The notes under the pieces: generated by a model | Database searches by the model: none | Told to the model about the DNA's origin: nothing | The model's input: only the letters and a program-made list of their open reading frames with translations | Translations under genes and position numbers: made by a program | Shown: positions 25,157-35,309 of the stretch, piece after piece | Layout: each line of letters starts with the position of its first letter | How positions within the stretch are numbered: position 1 is the stretch's first letter | Origin: Natronospira proteinivora | GTDB taxonomy: Bacteria; Pseudomonadota; Gammaproteobacteria; Natronospirales; Natronospiraceae | Assembly (NCBI RefSeq): GCF_024170465.1 | Contig: NZ_JALJYF010000001.1 | Span: 1,488,001 to 1,552,000, forward strand | Direction: 5' to 3' | DNA length: 64,000 nucleotides

Positions 25157-26515
25157 TCAAGAACGGGGCGGGTCAACAGCAGCCTGGGCCGAGTGCCCCT
25201 TGGCGGCAGAAGCATCACGGATCGGTGCCCGGGCCAACCTCTGCTGCGTGCGACCCAACCACAGGGCCAACCCCGCCCAGACCACAGCCAACGGGACAGC
25301 CACCGCTGCCACACCCGCCAAGCCCATGCCAAGACGCCCCAACAGACCCTCGGTCTGGGCCCCCACCACATCCCCACCACGATAGACGAAGGTGTCGATG
25401 AAGGCCTTGGATTTATACTTATCTTCACGGCTGGTCACCGTATAGAGCGTTTCCCGAGCCGGGCGCTGAATGGCCCTTTGCACGGACTTGAACACGGCCT
25501 CGAAGACGATCAAGGCCGCCAGGGAACCCACCGCCGCCAGCCCGATGAATCCGAGAGCTGCGGTCAGGGGCAACAGTGCCAGAGTGATATGCACCCCGAA
25601 ACGACGCATGAGATGACCGGCAATAAAGGCCTGCATGACGAGCGTGGCAACCTGGGTAATCAGGTCGATCCGGGCAAAGATGGTGGTGCGATAATCCAGG
25701 TCGTCGCCAAGCTCCGCCACCATCTGCAATCGGGTGAAATAGAGGAAGGTGGCCATGATGGCCAGAATCACCGCGTAGGCCGCAATCCCCATCAAGTAGC
25801 GGGATCGAAAAACCGCCTTGAATCCCTCCCAGGCACTGCCCCCAATGATGGCGTGTTCATCCACCGCGGGCGGTGCATCCGGGTCGTCGGCGTCCTCCGG
25901 CCTCGGTTTCTCAGGCTGCTGCCAGGCCAGCAACCAGGCAATCCCCACAGCCAGGCCGAGAAAAACAGTCGAGACCAACAACAGCGCCGGCGTGCCCAAG
26001 GGGTCAGCCAGGATGGAGGCAAGCCAGGGACCGAAGATGGCCCCGCAGGTTCCCCCCACCGCGATCATGCCGAACAGGCGCTTGCCCTGCCCCAGGGAAA
26101 AACGATCCGCCATCAGTGCCCAAAACACCATGGTTACAAAGAGATTGAAGACACTGAACCAGACATAAAAGATTTGGCCTGTGACCACCCCGATGGCGTC
26201 CGGTGTCACCACCATCAGAAAGTAAAAACCCACCAGGCTCATGGCGAAAAAGGCATAGGTGGCGGTAATGAAGTAAAGCCGTGGCAAACGGCTGACCAAG
26301 AGGCCGAAGAAGGGATTCACCAACAGGGTGATGAAAGCGGTGCCCACGAACAACCAGCGGACCGACTCCACCCCGCCCTGCAGGCCCAAAGCTTCACGGG
26401 CCGGGCGCAACAGCATCAATGCCGTCAGGACACAGAAGAAGAACAAGCCGGCCAGAAAGACCGAGAGGACTTCGCCGCGGCGGATATTAAAAAACCCTTC
26501 CAGAAAACCGGGCAT
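25157..26515 (-). CDS. Major facilitator / nucleotide-translocase-like carrier
   Basis: 452 residues with twelve hydrophobic segments and a charged central loop (about residues 205-225, acidic and Pro-rich). The sequence LMLLRPAREALGLQGG and a late YKSKAFIDTFVYRGGD stretch are typical of the MFS branch related to ATP:ADP antiporters found in many free-living gammaproteobacteria. The substrate is not known. It is upstream of the exported reductase on the same strand. Confidence 0.8.
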   Translation of the reverse strand: MPGFLEGFFNIRRGEVLSVFLAGLFFFCVLTALMLLRPAREALGLQGGVESVRWLFVGTAFITLLVNPFFGLLVSRLPRLYFITATYAFFAMSLVGFYFLMVVTPDAIGVVTGQIFYVWFSVFNLFVTMVFWALMADRFSLGQGKRLFGMIAVGGTCGAIFGPWLASILADPLGTPALLLVSTVFLGLAVGIAWLLAWQQPEKPRPEDADDPDAPPAVDEHAIIGGSAWEGFKAVFRSRYLMGIAAYAVILAIMATFLYFTRLQMVAELGDDLDYRTTIFARIDLITQVATLVMQAFIAGHLMRRFGVHITLALLPLTAALGFIGLAAVGSLAALIVFEAVFKSVQRAIQRPARETLYTVTSREDKYKSKAFIDTFVYRGGDVVGAQTEGLLGRLGMGLAGVAAVAVPLAVVWAGLALWLGRTQQRLARAPIRDASAAKGHSAQAAVDPPRS

Positions 26516-26620
26516 GCCACCCCCTTCACCAGAGAAACGTCAGCCATGGGTCAAGCGCAAGCGGCCCGAATTGGCGAATCTGGACAGATTACACCAAGAG
26601 GCAGATACCCAAGGTAGACC

Positions 26621-27793
26621 TTAGCCAAGCGCGAGAAGTTTCCGGGTATTCCGGGCAATCACGGATTCCTCATCCGTAGGCAGCACCAGTATCGGAAGCG
26701 TCTCTGGCCGAGACAGGTATTCCGCATTGCCTTGATTGGCTTCCTTATCCAGCTCAAAACCCAGCCATGAAAGCTGTTCAACAATGGCCCGACGTATCTC
26801 GGGACAGTGCTCGCCAATACCGGCCGTGAAGACCAGGCCATCAATCCCGCCGAGAGCCGTTACCAGTGAGCCAATCTCCCGGGCGGTGCGATAAGCAAAT
26901 AAGGCCATGGCCTCCTTGGCTGCCGGAGATGCACTTTGAATCAGATCTCGCATGTCGTGGCTGATACCCGAGACACCGAGCAAACCGGAATGCTTGTAGA
27001 GCATTTCCTGGACCTCTTCCGCCGATAGCCCTTGTTGCTGAATCAACCACAGCACCACGCCTGGATCCAGGGCACCACAGCGTTGGCCCATGGGCAGGCC
27101 GTCAAGAGCCGTAAAGCCCATGCTGGTGGCCTGACTCTTGCCGTCCCTCATTCCACACAGACTGGCCCCATTTCCCAGGTGCGCCACAACGACCCTGCCA
27201 GCGGCCAGCGATGGATATGCCTGACGGAGTTGTCGGCTGATGCCGTCATAGGACAGCCCATGGAAGCCGTAACGCAGCACGCCCTTCTCGGTCCATTCCC
27301 TGGGCAAGGCAAACTGCTGGGCAATCCATGGTTGATCCCGATGGAAGGCCGTATCAAAGCAGGCCACCTGGGGCAGTTCGGGTCTGAGTCGCATCAACTG
27401 GCGGATGGGGGAGAGGTTGTGCGGTTGATGCAGGGGCGCCAGGTCCGAGAAGGTCTCAAGGGTGTCTAGCACCTTCTCATCGATCCGAACCGGTTCGGCA
27501 TACTGCTGGCCACCATGCACAACGCGATGGCCCGCCGCCTTCAGAGCTGAATGGCCCACATTATCTTCCAGCCAACCCAGCAGGGCCTTAATCGCGGCCT
27601 CATGGTCAGCGTCAGCCAGTGAATGGGATGTTGGCTTATCAGATCCTCGGGCTTTGACTGTCAGCACGGGAGAGGAGCCACCCAGCCCCTCCACCTGACC
27701 CCGCCACTCGGCCTCTTCCTCGCGGCTATGGAACACCGCGAACTTGATACTGGAGGAGCCGGCATTCATTATCAGCAAGGCATTATCACTCAC
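26621..27793 (-). CDS. ackA: Acetate kinase
   Basis: 390 residues. The N-terminal phosphate loop NAGSSSIKF, HRVVHGG, CFDTAFH, HLGNGASLC and GVSGISHDMR motifs are all in place. It interconverts acetyl phosphate plus ADP with acetate plus ATP. Its start overlaps the end of the phosphotransacylase gene by 8 bp, so the pair forms a coupled acetate (or short acyl) overflow/assimilation module. Confidence 0.95.
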   Translation of the reverse strand: MSDNALLIMNAGSSSIKFAVFHSREEEAEWRGQVEGLGGSSPVLTVKARGSDKPTSHSLADADHEAAIKALLGWLEDNVGHSALKAAGHRVVHGGQQYAEPVRIDEKVLDTLETFSDLAPLHQPHNLSPIRQLMRLRPELPQVACFDTAFHRDQPWIAQQFALPREWTEKGVLRYGFHGLSYDGISRQLRQAYPSLAAGRVVVAHLGNGASLCGMRDGKSQATSMGFTALDGLPMGQRCGALDPGVVLWLIQQQGLSAEEVQEMLYKHSGLLGVSGISHDMRDLIQSASPAAKEAMALFAYRTAREIGSLVTALGGIDGLVFTAGIGEHCPEIRRAIVEQLSWLGFELDKEANQGNAEYLSRPETLPILVLPTDEESVIARNTRKLLALG

Positions 27794-28745
27794 CCGCTTT
27801 CTCCCGGCGCTTTACTTCCTTGGCTTCCACCAACAATTGGGAAATGGCACAGGCCGCCATGCGCGAGAAGCGATCATCGGCCCGACTGGTCAGGACAATA
27901 GGCACCCGGGCACCCAGCACAATCCCGGCCGCTTCCGCCCCGGCCAGGTAATGCAGCTGTTTGCCAAGCATATTCGCCGATTCCACATCCGGGGCCAGCA
28001 GGATGTCAGCACGCCCCGCCACCGGTCCGCCGATGCCCTTGGATCGGGCTGCTTCTTCCGAGATGGCATTGTCGAATGCCAATGGCCCGTCCAGCCTGCC
28101 GGATTTGATCTGACCCCGCTCCCGCATCTTGCACAGGGCGGCCGCATCCAGTGTCGACTGGAGCTTGGGGTTAACCTCCTCGGTAGCCGAAATGACCGCC
28201 AAGCGGGCATCTTCAATCCCCATGGCCGCAGCCAGATCGATGGCATTCTGGGCAATATCGGCCTTCATCATCAGGTCAGGCCGGATATTCAGGGCAGAAT
28301 CGGTAATCAACAGGGGGCGGGGGTAGCTGGGCACATCCATGACCCAGACATGGCTCATGACGCGTTCGGTTCGCAAGCCACCCTTGCGCGGCACAATCGG
28401 CCCCATGAACTCCCGGGTATGCAAGGCGCCTTTCATCAAGCCGCCTACCTCGCCATCGGCGGCCATGGCAACGGCGGTTTCGGCCGCCTCATGACTATGT
28501 TCGGTCTCCACCAGCCGCCAGTCCGAGAGATCCAGACCGGCTTTCTCCGCCGTGGCCTCGATTCGATGCCAGGGGCCAACCAGAACCGGCTCGATCAAGC
28601 CGCGCTTGCCGGCCTCCAGCGCCCCGGAAAGGCTCTGTTCATCCACTGGATGAACCACTGCCATGGAGAGCGGAGGGAGATGCTTGGCCATGCTCAGCAG
28701 CCGTGACAGCTGAACGCGATCCTTGTCGTTGTCAGGTCCTGCCAT
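27786..28745 (-). CDS. Phosphate acyltransferase (Pta/Ptb family)
   Basis: 319 residues of the PTA_PTB fold (residues about 25-310), e.g. SYPRPLLITDSALNIRPDL and LLAPDVESANMLGKQL. The short form without a DRTGG domain resembles Ptb or minimal Pta. It transfers an acyl group between CoA and phosphate, feeding the downstream kinase. Whether acetyl or butyryl is preferred cannot be read here. Confidence 0.88.
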   Translation of the reverse strand: MAGPDNDKDRVQLSRLLSMAKHLPPLSMAVVHPVDEQSLSGALEAGKRGLIEPVLVGPWHRIEATAEKAGLDLSDWRLVETEHSHEAAETAVAMAADGEVGGLMKGALHTREFMGPIVPRKGGLRTERVMSHVWVMDVPSYPRPLLITDSALNIRPDLMMKADIAQNAIDLAAAMGIEDARLAVISATEEVNPKLQSTLDAAALCKMRERGQIKSGRLDGPLAFDNAISEEAARSKGIGGPVAGRADILLAPDVESANMLGKQLHYLAGAEAAGIVLGARVPIVLTSRADDRFSRMAACAISQLLVEAKEVKRREKAGE

Positions 28746-28776
28746 GATTCATTCCTCCCTGGTAGCTAGTTGGGAC

Positions 28777-29463
28777 TCACTCATGTGTCGGGGAATGCAG
28801 CAAGGTATCATCCAGATAAATCACTAGTCCCACCCGTCGATTCTTGGCCCGCCCCGCCACGGTCTCATTGCTCGCGATGGGTTGGGTATCGGCGTAACCG
28901 ATAGCACGCATTCTCTCCCGTGCCACCCCTTCGGTCTCCAACTGCCGAAGGACCGTGGCGGCCCGGGCTGCCGAGAGCTCCCAATTGGAGGGATAGGCCA
29001 CCGTTTCAATAGGAACATTGTCGGTGTGGCCTTCAATGGACATGGGATAGTCAGTCTGGCGCAAGGTTTCGGCAATATCCGCCAGCACCTCCCGTCCCTC
29101 ATCGGTGAGTCCGGCCGCCCCGGAAGGGAAGAGTAGCTGTTCACCGATGTGCAGAGTGACCTGACCGTCTTCTACCACCACATCTACCCCGGCGGTGGGA
29201 TCATGCATCATCAACTCGGCAATGCCATGCACTGGAGGTGGATCCGAAACCACGGTTTCCGCCGTTGGTTCGGCCTCCACCTCGGCCGTTGTGAAATCCG
29301 AGAACGCCAACAACACGACAAAGAAGGTCAACACCAGGGTAATCACATCCAGATAGGTGATCAGCCAGCCTTCCGCCTCCTCGCCCCGCTCGGGCACTTC
29401 AATGCCCTGCAGTCCCTTGGGACGCCTTGCCGGCGAGGATGTCTGTGGTTGCGTACCGGCCAT
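28777..29463 (-). CDS. MotB/OmpA-type stator protein
   Basis: 228 residues: a short cytoplasmic N-terminus, one membrane helix with the proton/sodium-binding Asp39 (ITYLDVITLVLTFF), then a peptidoglycan-binding OmpA domain with the NWELSAARAATVLRQL signature (about residues 165-180). It pairs with the MotA-like gene 6 bp upstream. No chemotaxis genes are nearby, so it may be an auxiliary flagellar stator (MotD-like) or power another envelope process. Confidence 0.88.
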   Translation of the reverse strand: MAGTQPQTSSPARRPKGLQGIEVPERGEEAEGWLITYLDVITLVLTFFVVLLAFSDFTTAEVEAEPTAETVVSDPPPVHGIAELMMHDPTAGVDVVVEDGQVTLHIGEQLLFPSGAAGLTDEGREVLADIAETLRQTDYPMSIEGHTDNVPIETVAYPSNWELSAARAATVLRQLETEGVARERMRAIGYADTQPIASNETVAGRAKNRRVGLVIYLDDTLLHSPTHE

Positions 29464-29469
29464 AATGAC

Positions 29470-30300
29470 TTACCGCTCGCCCAGGGTGTAGGTGGGTTTC
29501 TGGCGTAGCTCGTCGTGGTAATGCGCCATAAAGGAACGCAGGGTTTCACGGATGAAGCTGGGGTTGCGCTTTTGAGACATCAGGGCGACCCCTTCCAGCA
29601 CCATATTCATTAGCACCACCCGTTGCTCGGTGCGGCGTTCCAGCTTGACGGCAATAGGCTTGAAAATCAGGTTGGCCAGTAGAATGCCGTAGAAGGTGGT
29701 CAACAAGGCCACCCCCATGTGCTGACCAATCATGATCAGGTCGCCATCGCCGAGAATGAACATCATGTTGATCAGCCCAACCAAGGTGCCGATCATGCCG
29801 AACGCTGGTGCGAAGCTGGCCATGGCCCGAAAGACCTGGGCTTCAGCATGTTCCCGGGCCTTGAGCCGGATGATGCGCCACTGGAGCAGATCGAGAATAT
29901 CCTGCTCCGGGGTGCCATCGATCACCAGTTGCACCCCGGTCCGCAGGAAAGGGTTATGGGTATCATCAAGTTGGGCTTCCACTTGGCGTATATCACCACG
30001 GGACCAAAGCCGGGCCAGGCGAACCAACTCTTCCATATCATCCCGGGAATACATGCGCTCATTGCGAAACACGATTCCCACCAGACGGGCGACCCGAAGT
30101 ACCTCCCGCAAGGGGAAGCTGATAAAGGTGGCCGCCAGGGTCCCGCCCAGGACAATGGCCAGCCCCGGCAGGTTGATGAAAGCCGCCGGCTCCTCGGCCG
30201 CGAACCCCAGCACCAGAACCAGCATGAGAAGTCCGGCGAGAACACCGATCAAGGTGGAGGGATTGAACCCGAAGTAGGGAGAAAAGCGCAGAAACCGCAT
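29470..30300 (-). CDS. MotA/PomA-type stator protein
   Basis: 276 residues with four membrane helices; the FAPAFGMIGTLVGLINM segment (about 160-176) of helix 3 and conserved charged residues in the cytoplasmic loop match MotA. It forms the ion channel and torque-generating half with the MotB-like partner encoded next on the same strand (6-bp gap). Confidence 0.9.
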   Translation of the reverse strand: MRFLRFSPYFGFNPSTLIGVLAGLLMLVLVLGFAAEEPAAFINLPGLAIVLGGTLAATFISFPLREVLRVARLVGIVFRNERMYSRDDMEELVRLARLWSRGDIRQVEAQLDDTHNPFLRTGVQLVIDGTPEQDILDLLQWRIIRLKAREHAEAQVFRAMASFAPAFGMIGTLVGLINMMFILGDGDLIMIGQHMGVALLTTFYGILLANLIFKPIAVKLERRTEQRVVLMNMVLEGVALMSQKRNPSFIRETLRSFMAHYHDELRQKPTYTLGER

Positions 30301-30520
30301 CGAGGGCCTTGTATCCTTTGCGTTAAGGGGATCGAAATAAGCTTCCCCGAGCTTAGCGGCTTAATGGCCTGGCTGCGAGGGTGACTCTTTAATAGGGGTT
30401 TTTTGTGGAATTAATCACATTCCATAAGGATCAGATCAGGCCGCATACTCTTGCAGACGTAAGCGACGAGGTCGCGGGCCGCGGGCATATCGCCTGGCAA
30501 CTGTCGTACAATATACCGCC

Positions 30521-31795
30521 ATGAATACGACAACCTTCTCTCTCGACAATGCCCGTGCCCTGGACCAGGCCGATCCTTTGAGCCAATGGCGGGATGAATT
30601 TCATATTCCGCCGGCACCCGATGGCGGGGACAGTCTCTACTTCACGGGTAACTCCCTGGGGCTGCAACCACGGCGAGTGGCCCGCTATCTCCAGGAGGAG
30701 CTGGACGACTGGGCACGGCTGGGGGTGCAGGGGCATACCGAGGCACGCCGGCCCTGGATGCCTTACCACGAGAACTTCACCGAGCTGAATGCGGCCTTGG
30801 TGGGGGCCAAGCCCCATGAAGTGGTGCAGATGAACAGCTTGACGGTGAACCTGCACCTGATGATGGTGAGCTTCTACCGGCCCACGGCCGAACGCCCCGC
30901 CATTCTGATTGAAAAGCCGGCCTTCCCCTCCGATCGCCATGCCGCGGCTTCCCAGATCCGCTTCCATGGTTTTGATCCGGACAGGGATCTGATCGAAATC
31001 ACGCCCCGGGAAGGCGAGGCCCACATTCGTCCCGACGATCTGATGAATCTCATCAAGGCCGAGGGCCATCGCATTGCCCTGGTACTACTACCGGGGGTCC
31101 AGTACTACAGTGGCCAGGTCTTCGACATGGCCACCATCACGGAAGCCGCCCAGGCCAAAGGCGCCAAGGTGGGTTTCGATCTGGCCCATGCCGCCGGCAA
31201 CATCCCCCTGCATTTGCACGATTGGGGCGTGGACTTCGCTGCCTGGTGCTCCTACAAGTATCTCAACGGCGGCCCCGGGGCCATTGCCGGCTGCTTCGTG
31301 CATGAACGCCATGCCCGCAACGAATCACTACCGCGCTTTGCCGGCTGGTGGGGGCATGACAAATCCAGCCGCTTCAAGATGGGCCCGGAATTTCACCCCA
31401 TCCCCGGTGCCGAGGGCTGGCAGCTTTCCAATCCGCCTATCCTGTCCATGACACCGGTGCTGGCTTCCCTGGAAATCTTCCACGAAGTGGGCATGAATGC
31501 CCTGCGGGAGAAATCGCTGAAACTTAGCGACACCCTCTGGGCCTGGCTGGAAGAGCGCCTGCCCGAGCGGGTGGACGTGATCACACCCCGGGAAGATAAG
31601 CAGCGTGGTTGCCAACTGTCGCTGCGCCTGAAGCAAGGTAATGGTCGCGAAGTGTTCGAGGAACTGGAACGCAATGGGGTCATCTGTGATTGGCGCGAGC
31701 CGGATGTCATCCGTGTGGCCCCGGTGCCTTTATATAATCGATTCGAGGACCTGTATCACTTTGTGGAACGCCTTGAAGCGGCCATTAAGGGGTAA
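30521..31795 (+). CDS. kynU: Kynureninase
   Basis: 424 residues, PLP enzyme of fold type I. PLP-lysine K246 lies in CSYKYLNGGPG; YFTGNSLGLQPR and FAGWWGH are family signatures. It cleaves kynurenine or 3-hydroxykynurenine to (hydroxy)anthranilate and alanine. With the downstream kynurenine monooxygenase gene it makes 3-hydroxyanthranilate for NAD synthesis or tryptophan breakdown; the dioxygenases are not in this window. It is followed by a REP palindrome. Confidence 0.94.
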   Translation: MNTTTFSLDNARALDQADPLSQWRDEFHIPPAPDGGDSLYFTGNSLGLQPRRVARYLQEELDDWARLGVQGHTEARRPWMPYHENFTELNAALVGAKPHEVVQMNSLTVNLHLMMVSFYRPTAERPAILIEKPAFPSDRHAAASQIRFHGFDPDRDLIEITPREGEAHIRPDDLMNLIKAEGHRIALVLLPGVQYYSGQVFDMATITEAAQAKGAKVGFDLAHAAGNIPLHLHDWGVDFAAWCSYKYLNGGPGAIAGCFVHERHARNESLPRFAGWWGHDKSSRFKMGPEFHPIPGAEGWQLSNPPILSMTPVLASLEIFHEVGMNALREKSLKLSDTLWAWLEERLPERVDVITPREDKQRGCQLSLRLKQGNGREVFEELERNGVICDWREPDVIRVAPVPLYNRFEDLYHFVERLEAAIKG

Positions 31796-31803
31796 CAGGA
31801 CTT

Positions 31804-31875
31804 CCCGTAGGAGCGGCTTTAGCCGCGATTGGCTCAGCGGAGCGTTTAATCGCGGCTAAAGCCGCTCCTACGGGG
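31804..31875. repeat. REP palindrome, subtype A (copy 1)
   Basis: Arms of 27-28 bp (beginning CCCGTAGGAGCGGCTTTAGC) face each other around an 18-bp centre, between kynU and the monooxygenase gene. Nearly the same arms recur after the monooxygenase gene. Confidence 0.9.
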
Positions 31876-31923
31876 ATTGGGCACTCGGTGGCCCCTTCTT
31901 CTCTTTATTCTGGATTGTGTCTT

Positions 31924-33300
31924 ATGAGTAATGAAAAGATCGTGATTGCCGGGGCTGGCCTGGCCGGATCCTTGCTGGCAATTTATCTGGCGCGGCGGGG
32001 TTATGCCGTGGACGTATTCGAGAAGCGTCCAGATATGCGCCTGGAGACGATTTCGGCAGGGCGGTCCATCAACCTGGCCCTGGCCAACCGGGGCATGGCC
32101 GGTCTGGAAGGCGCCGGCGTCATGGAACGGGTGGAGCCACTGTTGATCCCCATGGAAGGCCGCATGTTGCATGACGAGCAGGGGAAACTGGATTTTCAGG
32201 CCTACGGCAAACGTCCCGAGGAAGTGATCTATTCCATCTCACGGGGCGAGCTCAACAAGCGATTGATGGACGCCGCCGAAGAGACCGGCCGTGTGCGCTT
32301 TCATTTCCACCAGGCCTTGGAGTCAGTGGATTTCAACAAACGAGACGTTCACCTTCGGGATGAGGCGAAAAACCAGCAATGGACGCTGGGCTGCGATCGA
32401 CTGATTGCCACCGATGGCGCCGGTTCACCCACGCGTCAGGCCATGAAGCAACAGCTGGATATCGACGTGAGCGAGGAGCTACTGGGTCACGCTTACAAGG
32501 AACTGAACATACCTGCGGGTAAAGACGGGCAATGGCAAATGGAGAAAGGGGCCTTGCATATTTGGCCTCGGGGCGGCTACATGCTGATTGCCCTGCCCAA
32601 CCTGGATGGTAGTTTCACCGTCACCCTATTCCTGCCTTATGAAGGAAACCCCTCCTTTGACGCATTGGGTAATGACCCGACTCGGATCCAAGCGTTTTTC
32701 CATGACAACTTCGAGGATGCGACCCGGCTCATGCCGGCGCTGGTGGACACCTTCCTGGAAAATCCCCTGGGCAAGCTGGGTACTGTGCGCAGCCCGCAAT
32801 GGCGGGTGGATGACTTTGCCCTGATGCTGGGGGATGCGGCCCATGCCATCGTGCCCTTCCATGGCCAGGGAATGAACTGCGCCTTCGAGGATTGCCTGGA
32901 GCTGGACCGTTGCCTGGATGAGGCCAAGGGCGACTGGGCGCAGGCCTTTGCCTTGACCGAGGAACGGCGCCGGCCCAATGCCAATGCCATTGCCGATATG
33001 GCGCTGGAAAACTATGTGGAGATGCGGGAGTCGGTACGGGACCCCAAGTTCAAGCTGCAAAAGGAGCTCGGCTGGGCCCTGGAGGAACGGTACCCGGAGC
33101 GTTTCATCCCCCGCTATTCCATGGTGATGTTCCACCACCTCCCCTATGCCGAGGCCCAGTCACGGGGATGCGTCCAGCAGGAGATTCTGGATGCCCTCAC
33201 CAGTGGCGATGTGGGCAAGGTGGCGGATGTGGATTGGAATCAGGCAGATAAATTGATTCAAGAACGGCTGTCCGTCATTCGGGATCAACAAACCCCGTAG
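31924..33300 (+). CDS. kmo: Kynurenine 3-monooxygenase
   Basis: 458 residues from ATG 31924. FAD-binding GAGLAGSLLA near the N-terminus, GRSINLALANRG, the second FAD motif LMLGDAAHAIVPFHGQGMN, and a C-terminal membrane-associating region. It hydroxylates kynurenine with NADPH and O2. The ribosome site is poor; a GTG at 31888 is possible but overlaps a REP element. The last codons and the TAG stop lie in the following REP palindrome. Confidence 0.93.
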   Translation: MSNEKIVIAGAGLAGSLLAIYLARRGYAVDVFEKRPDMRLETISAGRSINLALANRGMAGLEGAGVMERVEPLLIPMEGRMLHDEQGKLDFQAYGKRPEEVIYSISRGELNKRLMDAAEETGRVRFHFHQALESVDFNKRDVHLRDEAKNQQWTLGCDRLIATDGAGSPTRQAMKQQLDIDVSEELLGHAYKELNIPAGKDGQWQMEKGALHIWPRGGYMLIALPNLDGSFTVTLFLPYEGNPSFDALGNDPTRIQAFFHDNFEDATRLMPALVDTFLENPLGKLGTVRSPQWRVDDFALMLGDAAHAIVPFHGQGMNCAFEDCLELDRCLDEAKGDWAQAFALTEERRRPNANAIADMALENYVEMRESVRDPKFKLQKELGWALEERYPERFIPRYSMVMFHHLPYAEAQSRGCVQQEILDALTSGDVGKVADVDWNQADKLIQERLSVIRDQQTP

Positions 33301-33369
33301 GAGCGGCTTTAGCCGCGATCTCGATCCTCTCCGCGGACCCAATCGCGGCTAAAGCCGCTCCTACGGGGA
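33293..33369. repeat. REP palindrome, subtype A (copy 2)
   Basis: The same arms as copy 1 around a different 24-bp centre. The left arm supplies the stop codon of the monooxygenase gene. Confidence 0.9.
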
Positions 33370-33372
33370 TGA

Positions 33373-34587
33373 TTAGCCAGCCTCGTCCATCACCCGCCAT
33401 TCCGGGAAGGGATCAGGGAAGGATTGCCAGCCTTCCGGGCCCAGGGCCATTTCCTCACCCGTCAGCAAACAGGCTTCCAGGTGCCGACGCATGGCCTGTT
33501 CATCCATGTGAATACCGATCAGTACGATTTCCTGACGACGGTCGCCGAACTCACCCTGGAACTGGGATTCAATCAGGGAACGAACGTCCGGGTCGTCTGG
33601 AATGGTCTCCGGGGTGGCGGCCCACCAGAAACCGGCCGCTTGATGCATCAGTGCCGAGCCGGCCATGGAAAGCTCACCCACCAGCGCCATGCGGGTGGCC
33701 AACCAGAAATAACCCTTGCTGCGGACCACCCCTTCCCACTCACTGTGGAACAAGGCATTGAGCCGCTCCGGATGGAAAGGTCGGCGAGACCGGAAGACAA
33801 AACTACTGATGCCATACTCCTCGGTTTCCGGCGTATGCTCTCCCCGCATTTCCTTGGCCCAGCCAGGCTGGTTGGCCGCCCGCTGAAGATCGAAACGACC
33901 GGTGGCCATAATCTCGTCTAGGGGTACGCGCCCGTACTCACTATAAACGACCGCCGCATCGGGGTTCAGGGATTTGACCAGTGCCGTTACAAGGTTCTTG
34001 TCCGAATCACCCACGCAGTCAATCTTGTTAATGACGATGACATCGGCAAACTCAATCTGCTCCACCAGGAGATCCACCACGGAGCGTTCGTCTTCCTCTC
34101 CTGCCGACTCGCCCCGGTCCGCCAGGAACTCGGTGGTGCTGTAATCGGCCAGCAGATTGGCCGCATCCACCACCGTGACCATGGTATCCAGCTTGGCTAC
34201 ATCGGCCAGGGATTGGCCCTGCTCATCGCGAAATTCGAAGGTGGCCGCCACCGGCATGGGTTCGGAAATGCCGGTGGATTCGATTAGCAAGTAATCAAAA
34301 CGGCCATCCTCGGAGAGTTTGCGCACTTCCTGCAGCAGATCATCACGCAGGGTGCAACAAATGCAGCCGTTGCTCATCTCCACCAGCTCTTCGTCGGTCC
34401 GGCTGAGGTTGGCACCGCCATCCCGGATCAGATCAGCATCGATATTGACCTCGCTCATATCATTCACGATGACCGCGACCCGTCGACCCTCCCGGTTGTT
34501 GAGGACATGGTTCAGCACCGTGGTCTTGCCGGCGCCCAGAAAGCCAGAAAGCACCGTCACAGGCAGGCGCTCACGATCGTCACGCAT
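33373..34587 (-). CDS. zigA: COG0523 zinc metallochaperone GTPase (CobW/ZigA-like)
   Basis: 404 residues from ATG 34587 (GGAG 7 nt upstream). P-loop GFLGAGKTT (about 15-23), metal-binding C75-I-C77-C78 (CICC), Mg/guanine motifs ESTGISEP and NKID, and a CobW C-terminal domain. Such GTPases deliver zinc to client enzymes when zinc is scarce. A Zur-box-like site lies 24 bp upstream of the start and the zur gene is adjacent, supporting a zinc rather than cobalamin role. Confidence 0.88.
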   Translation of the reverse strand: MRDDRERLPVTVLSGFLGAGKTTVLNHVLNNREGRRVAVIVNDMSEVNIDADLIRDGGANLSRTDEELVEMSNGCICCTLRDDLLQEVRKLSEDGRFDYLLIESTGISEPMPVAATFEFRDEQGQSLADVAKLDTMVTVVDAANLLADYSTTEFLADRGESAGEEDERSVVDLLVEQIEFADVIVINKIDCVGDSDKNLVTALVKSLNPDAAVVYSEYGRVPLDEIMATGRFDLQRAANQPGWAKEMRGEHTPETEEYGISSFVFRSRRPFHPERLNALFHSEWEGVVRSKGYFWLATRMALVGELSMAGSALMHQAAGFWWAATPETIPDDPDVRSLIESQFQGEFGDRRQEIVLIGIHMDEQAMRRHLEACLLTGEEMALGPEGWQSFPDPFPEWRVMDEAG

Positions 34588-34610
34588 GATGTTCTCCACA
34601 AATTAAAATG

Positions 34611-34633
34611 GCAATGTGATAACGTTGCAAATC
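34611..34633. promoter_or_regulatory. Zur-box-like operator before the zinc chaperone gene
   Basis: By eye about 15 of 22 informative positions agree with the gammaproteobacterial Zur consensus (GAAATGT-TATA-N-TATA-ACATTTC), including GNAATGT at the left and ATC at the right end. Confidence 0.5.
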
Positions 34634-34722
34634 AGAAATGAAACTGTCCACACAAGTGATGGCTTGACGCTTAGCGAGTGATCGGCAACCGAATCCCTTC
34701 AAACCGGGTCAATGGCGGTTGA

Positions 34723-35193
34723 TCAGCCTTTTTGGCCGGCACAATTCGGGCATTGACCGTGGACTTCGACCGTCTGACGATTGACCTGAAAGCCCTGCTT
34801 CTTGGCCTGCCGCTTGAGGGATTCAGACAGTCCAGCCACCGAAATTTCCTCCACATGACGGCAGTCATCACAGATCAGAAGCTGAAACTCGTGAGTGTGT
34901 TCAGGATGACGACACCCTACGTAGGCATTCTCACTCTCGATCCGGTGTACCAGCCCCTGGGTAAGCAGAAAATCCAGGGCGCGATACACGGTGGGCGGCT
35001 TGGCGCTGCCATCCGCATCGCCCAGCTTGTCCAGGAGATCGTAGGCCTTGATGGCCTCATGACTTTCCCAGACCAGCTCCAGCACCCGCTTGCGGATGGG
35101 TGTGAGCCTCACACCGCGCTCGGCGCAAACCCGCTCGGCACTCGCCATGGCCTCTCGGACGCATTGTTCGTGATCATGGGCGTGGGCAGCCAT
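34723..35193 (-). CDS. zur: Fur-family zinc uptake regulator Zur
   Basis: 156 residues: winged helix (LTPIRKRVLELVWES...), dimerisation domain with the His/Cys sites CRHPEHTHEF, CDDC and CPNC (two C-x-x-C pairs for the structural zinc). It represses zinc uptake and mobilisation genes when zinc is bound. It is divergent from a zinc-linked ABC operon, with a Zur box in the shared promoter region. Confidence 0.88.
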   Translation of the reverse strand: MAAHAHDHEQCVREAMASAERVCAERGVRLTPIRKRVLELVWESHEAIKAYDLLDKLGDADGSAKPPTVYRALDFLLTQGLVHRIESENAYVGCRHPEHTHEFQLLICDDCRHVEEISVAGLSESLKRQAKKQGFQVNRQTVEVHGQCPNCAGQKG

Positions 35194-35247
35194 GCCATTT
35201 CCTCTCGATTTTCTATGGGCAGAAAGCTATTGTGCCTGAAGCCATTA

Positions 35248-35264
35248 TCGTTACAATATAACAC
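35248..35264. promoter_or_regulatory. Zur box in the zur / ABC divergent region
   Basis: GTTACAATATAACA (35250-35263) matches 12-13 of the core TGTTATAATATAACA; flanking AT/AT extends the palindrome. It covers the zone just upstream of the ABC operon. Confidence 0.7.
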
Positions 35265-35309
35265 ATGCACGGTCATTTGACCACCAAACACCAACAGGTA
35301 AGCGGCATC

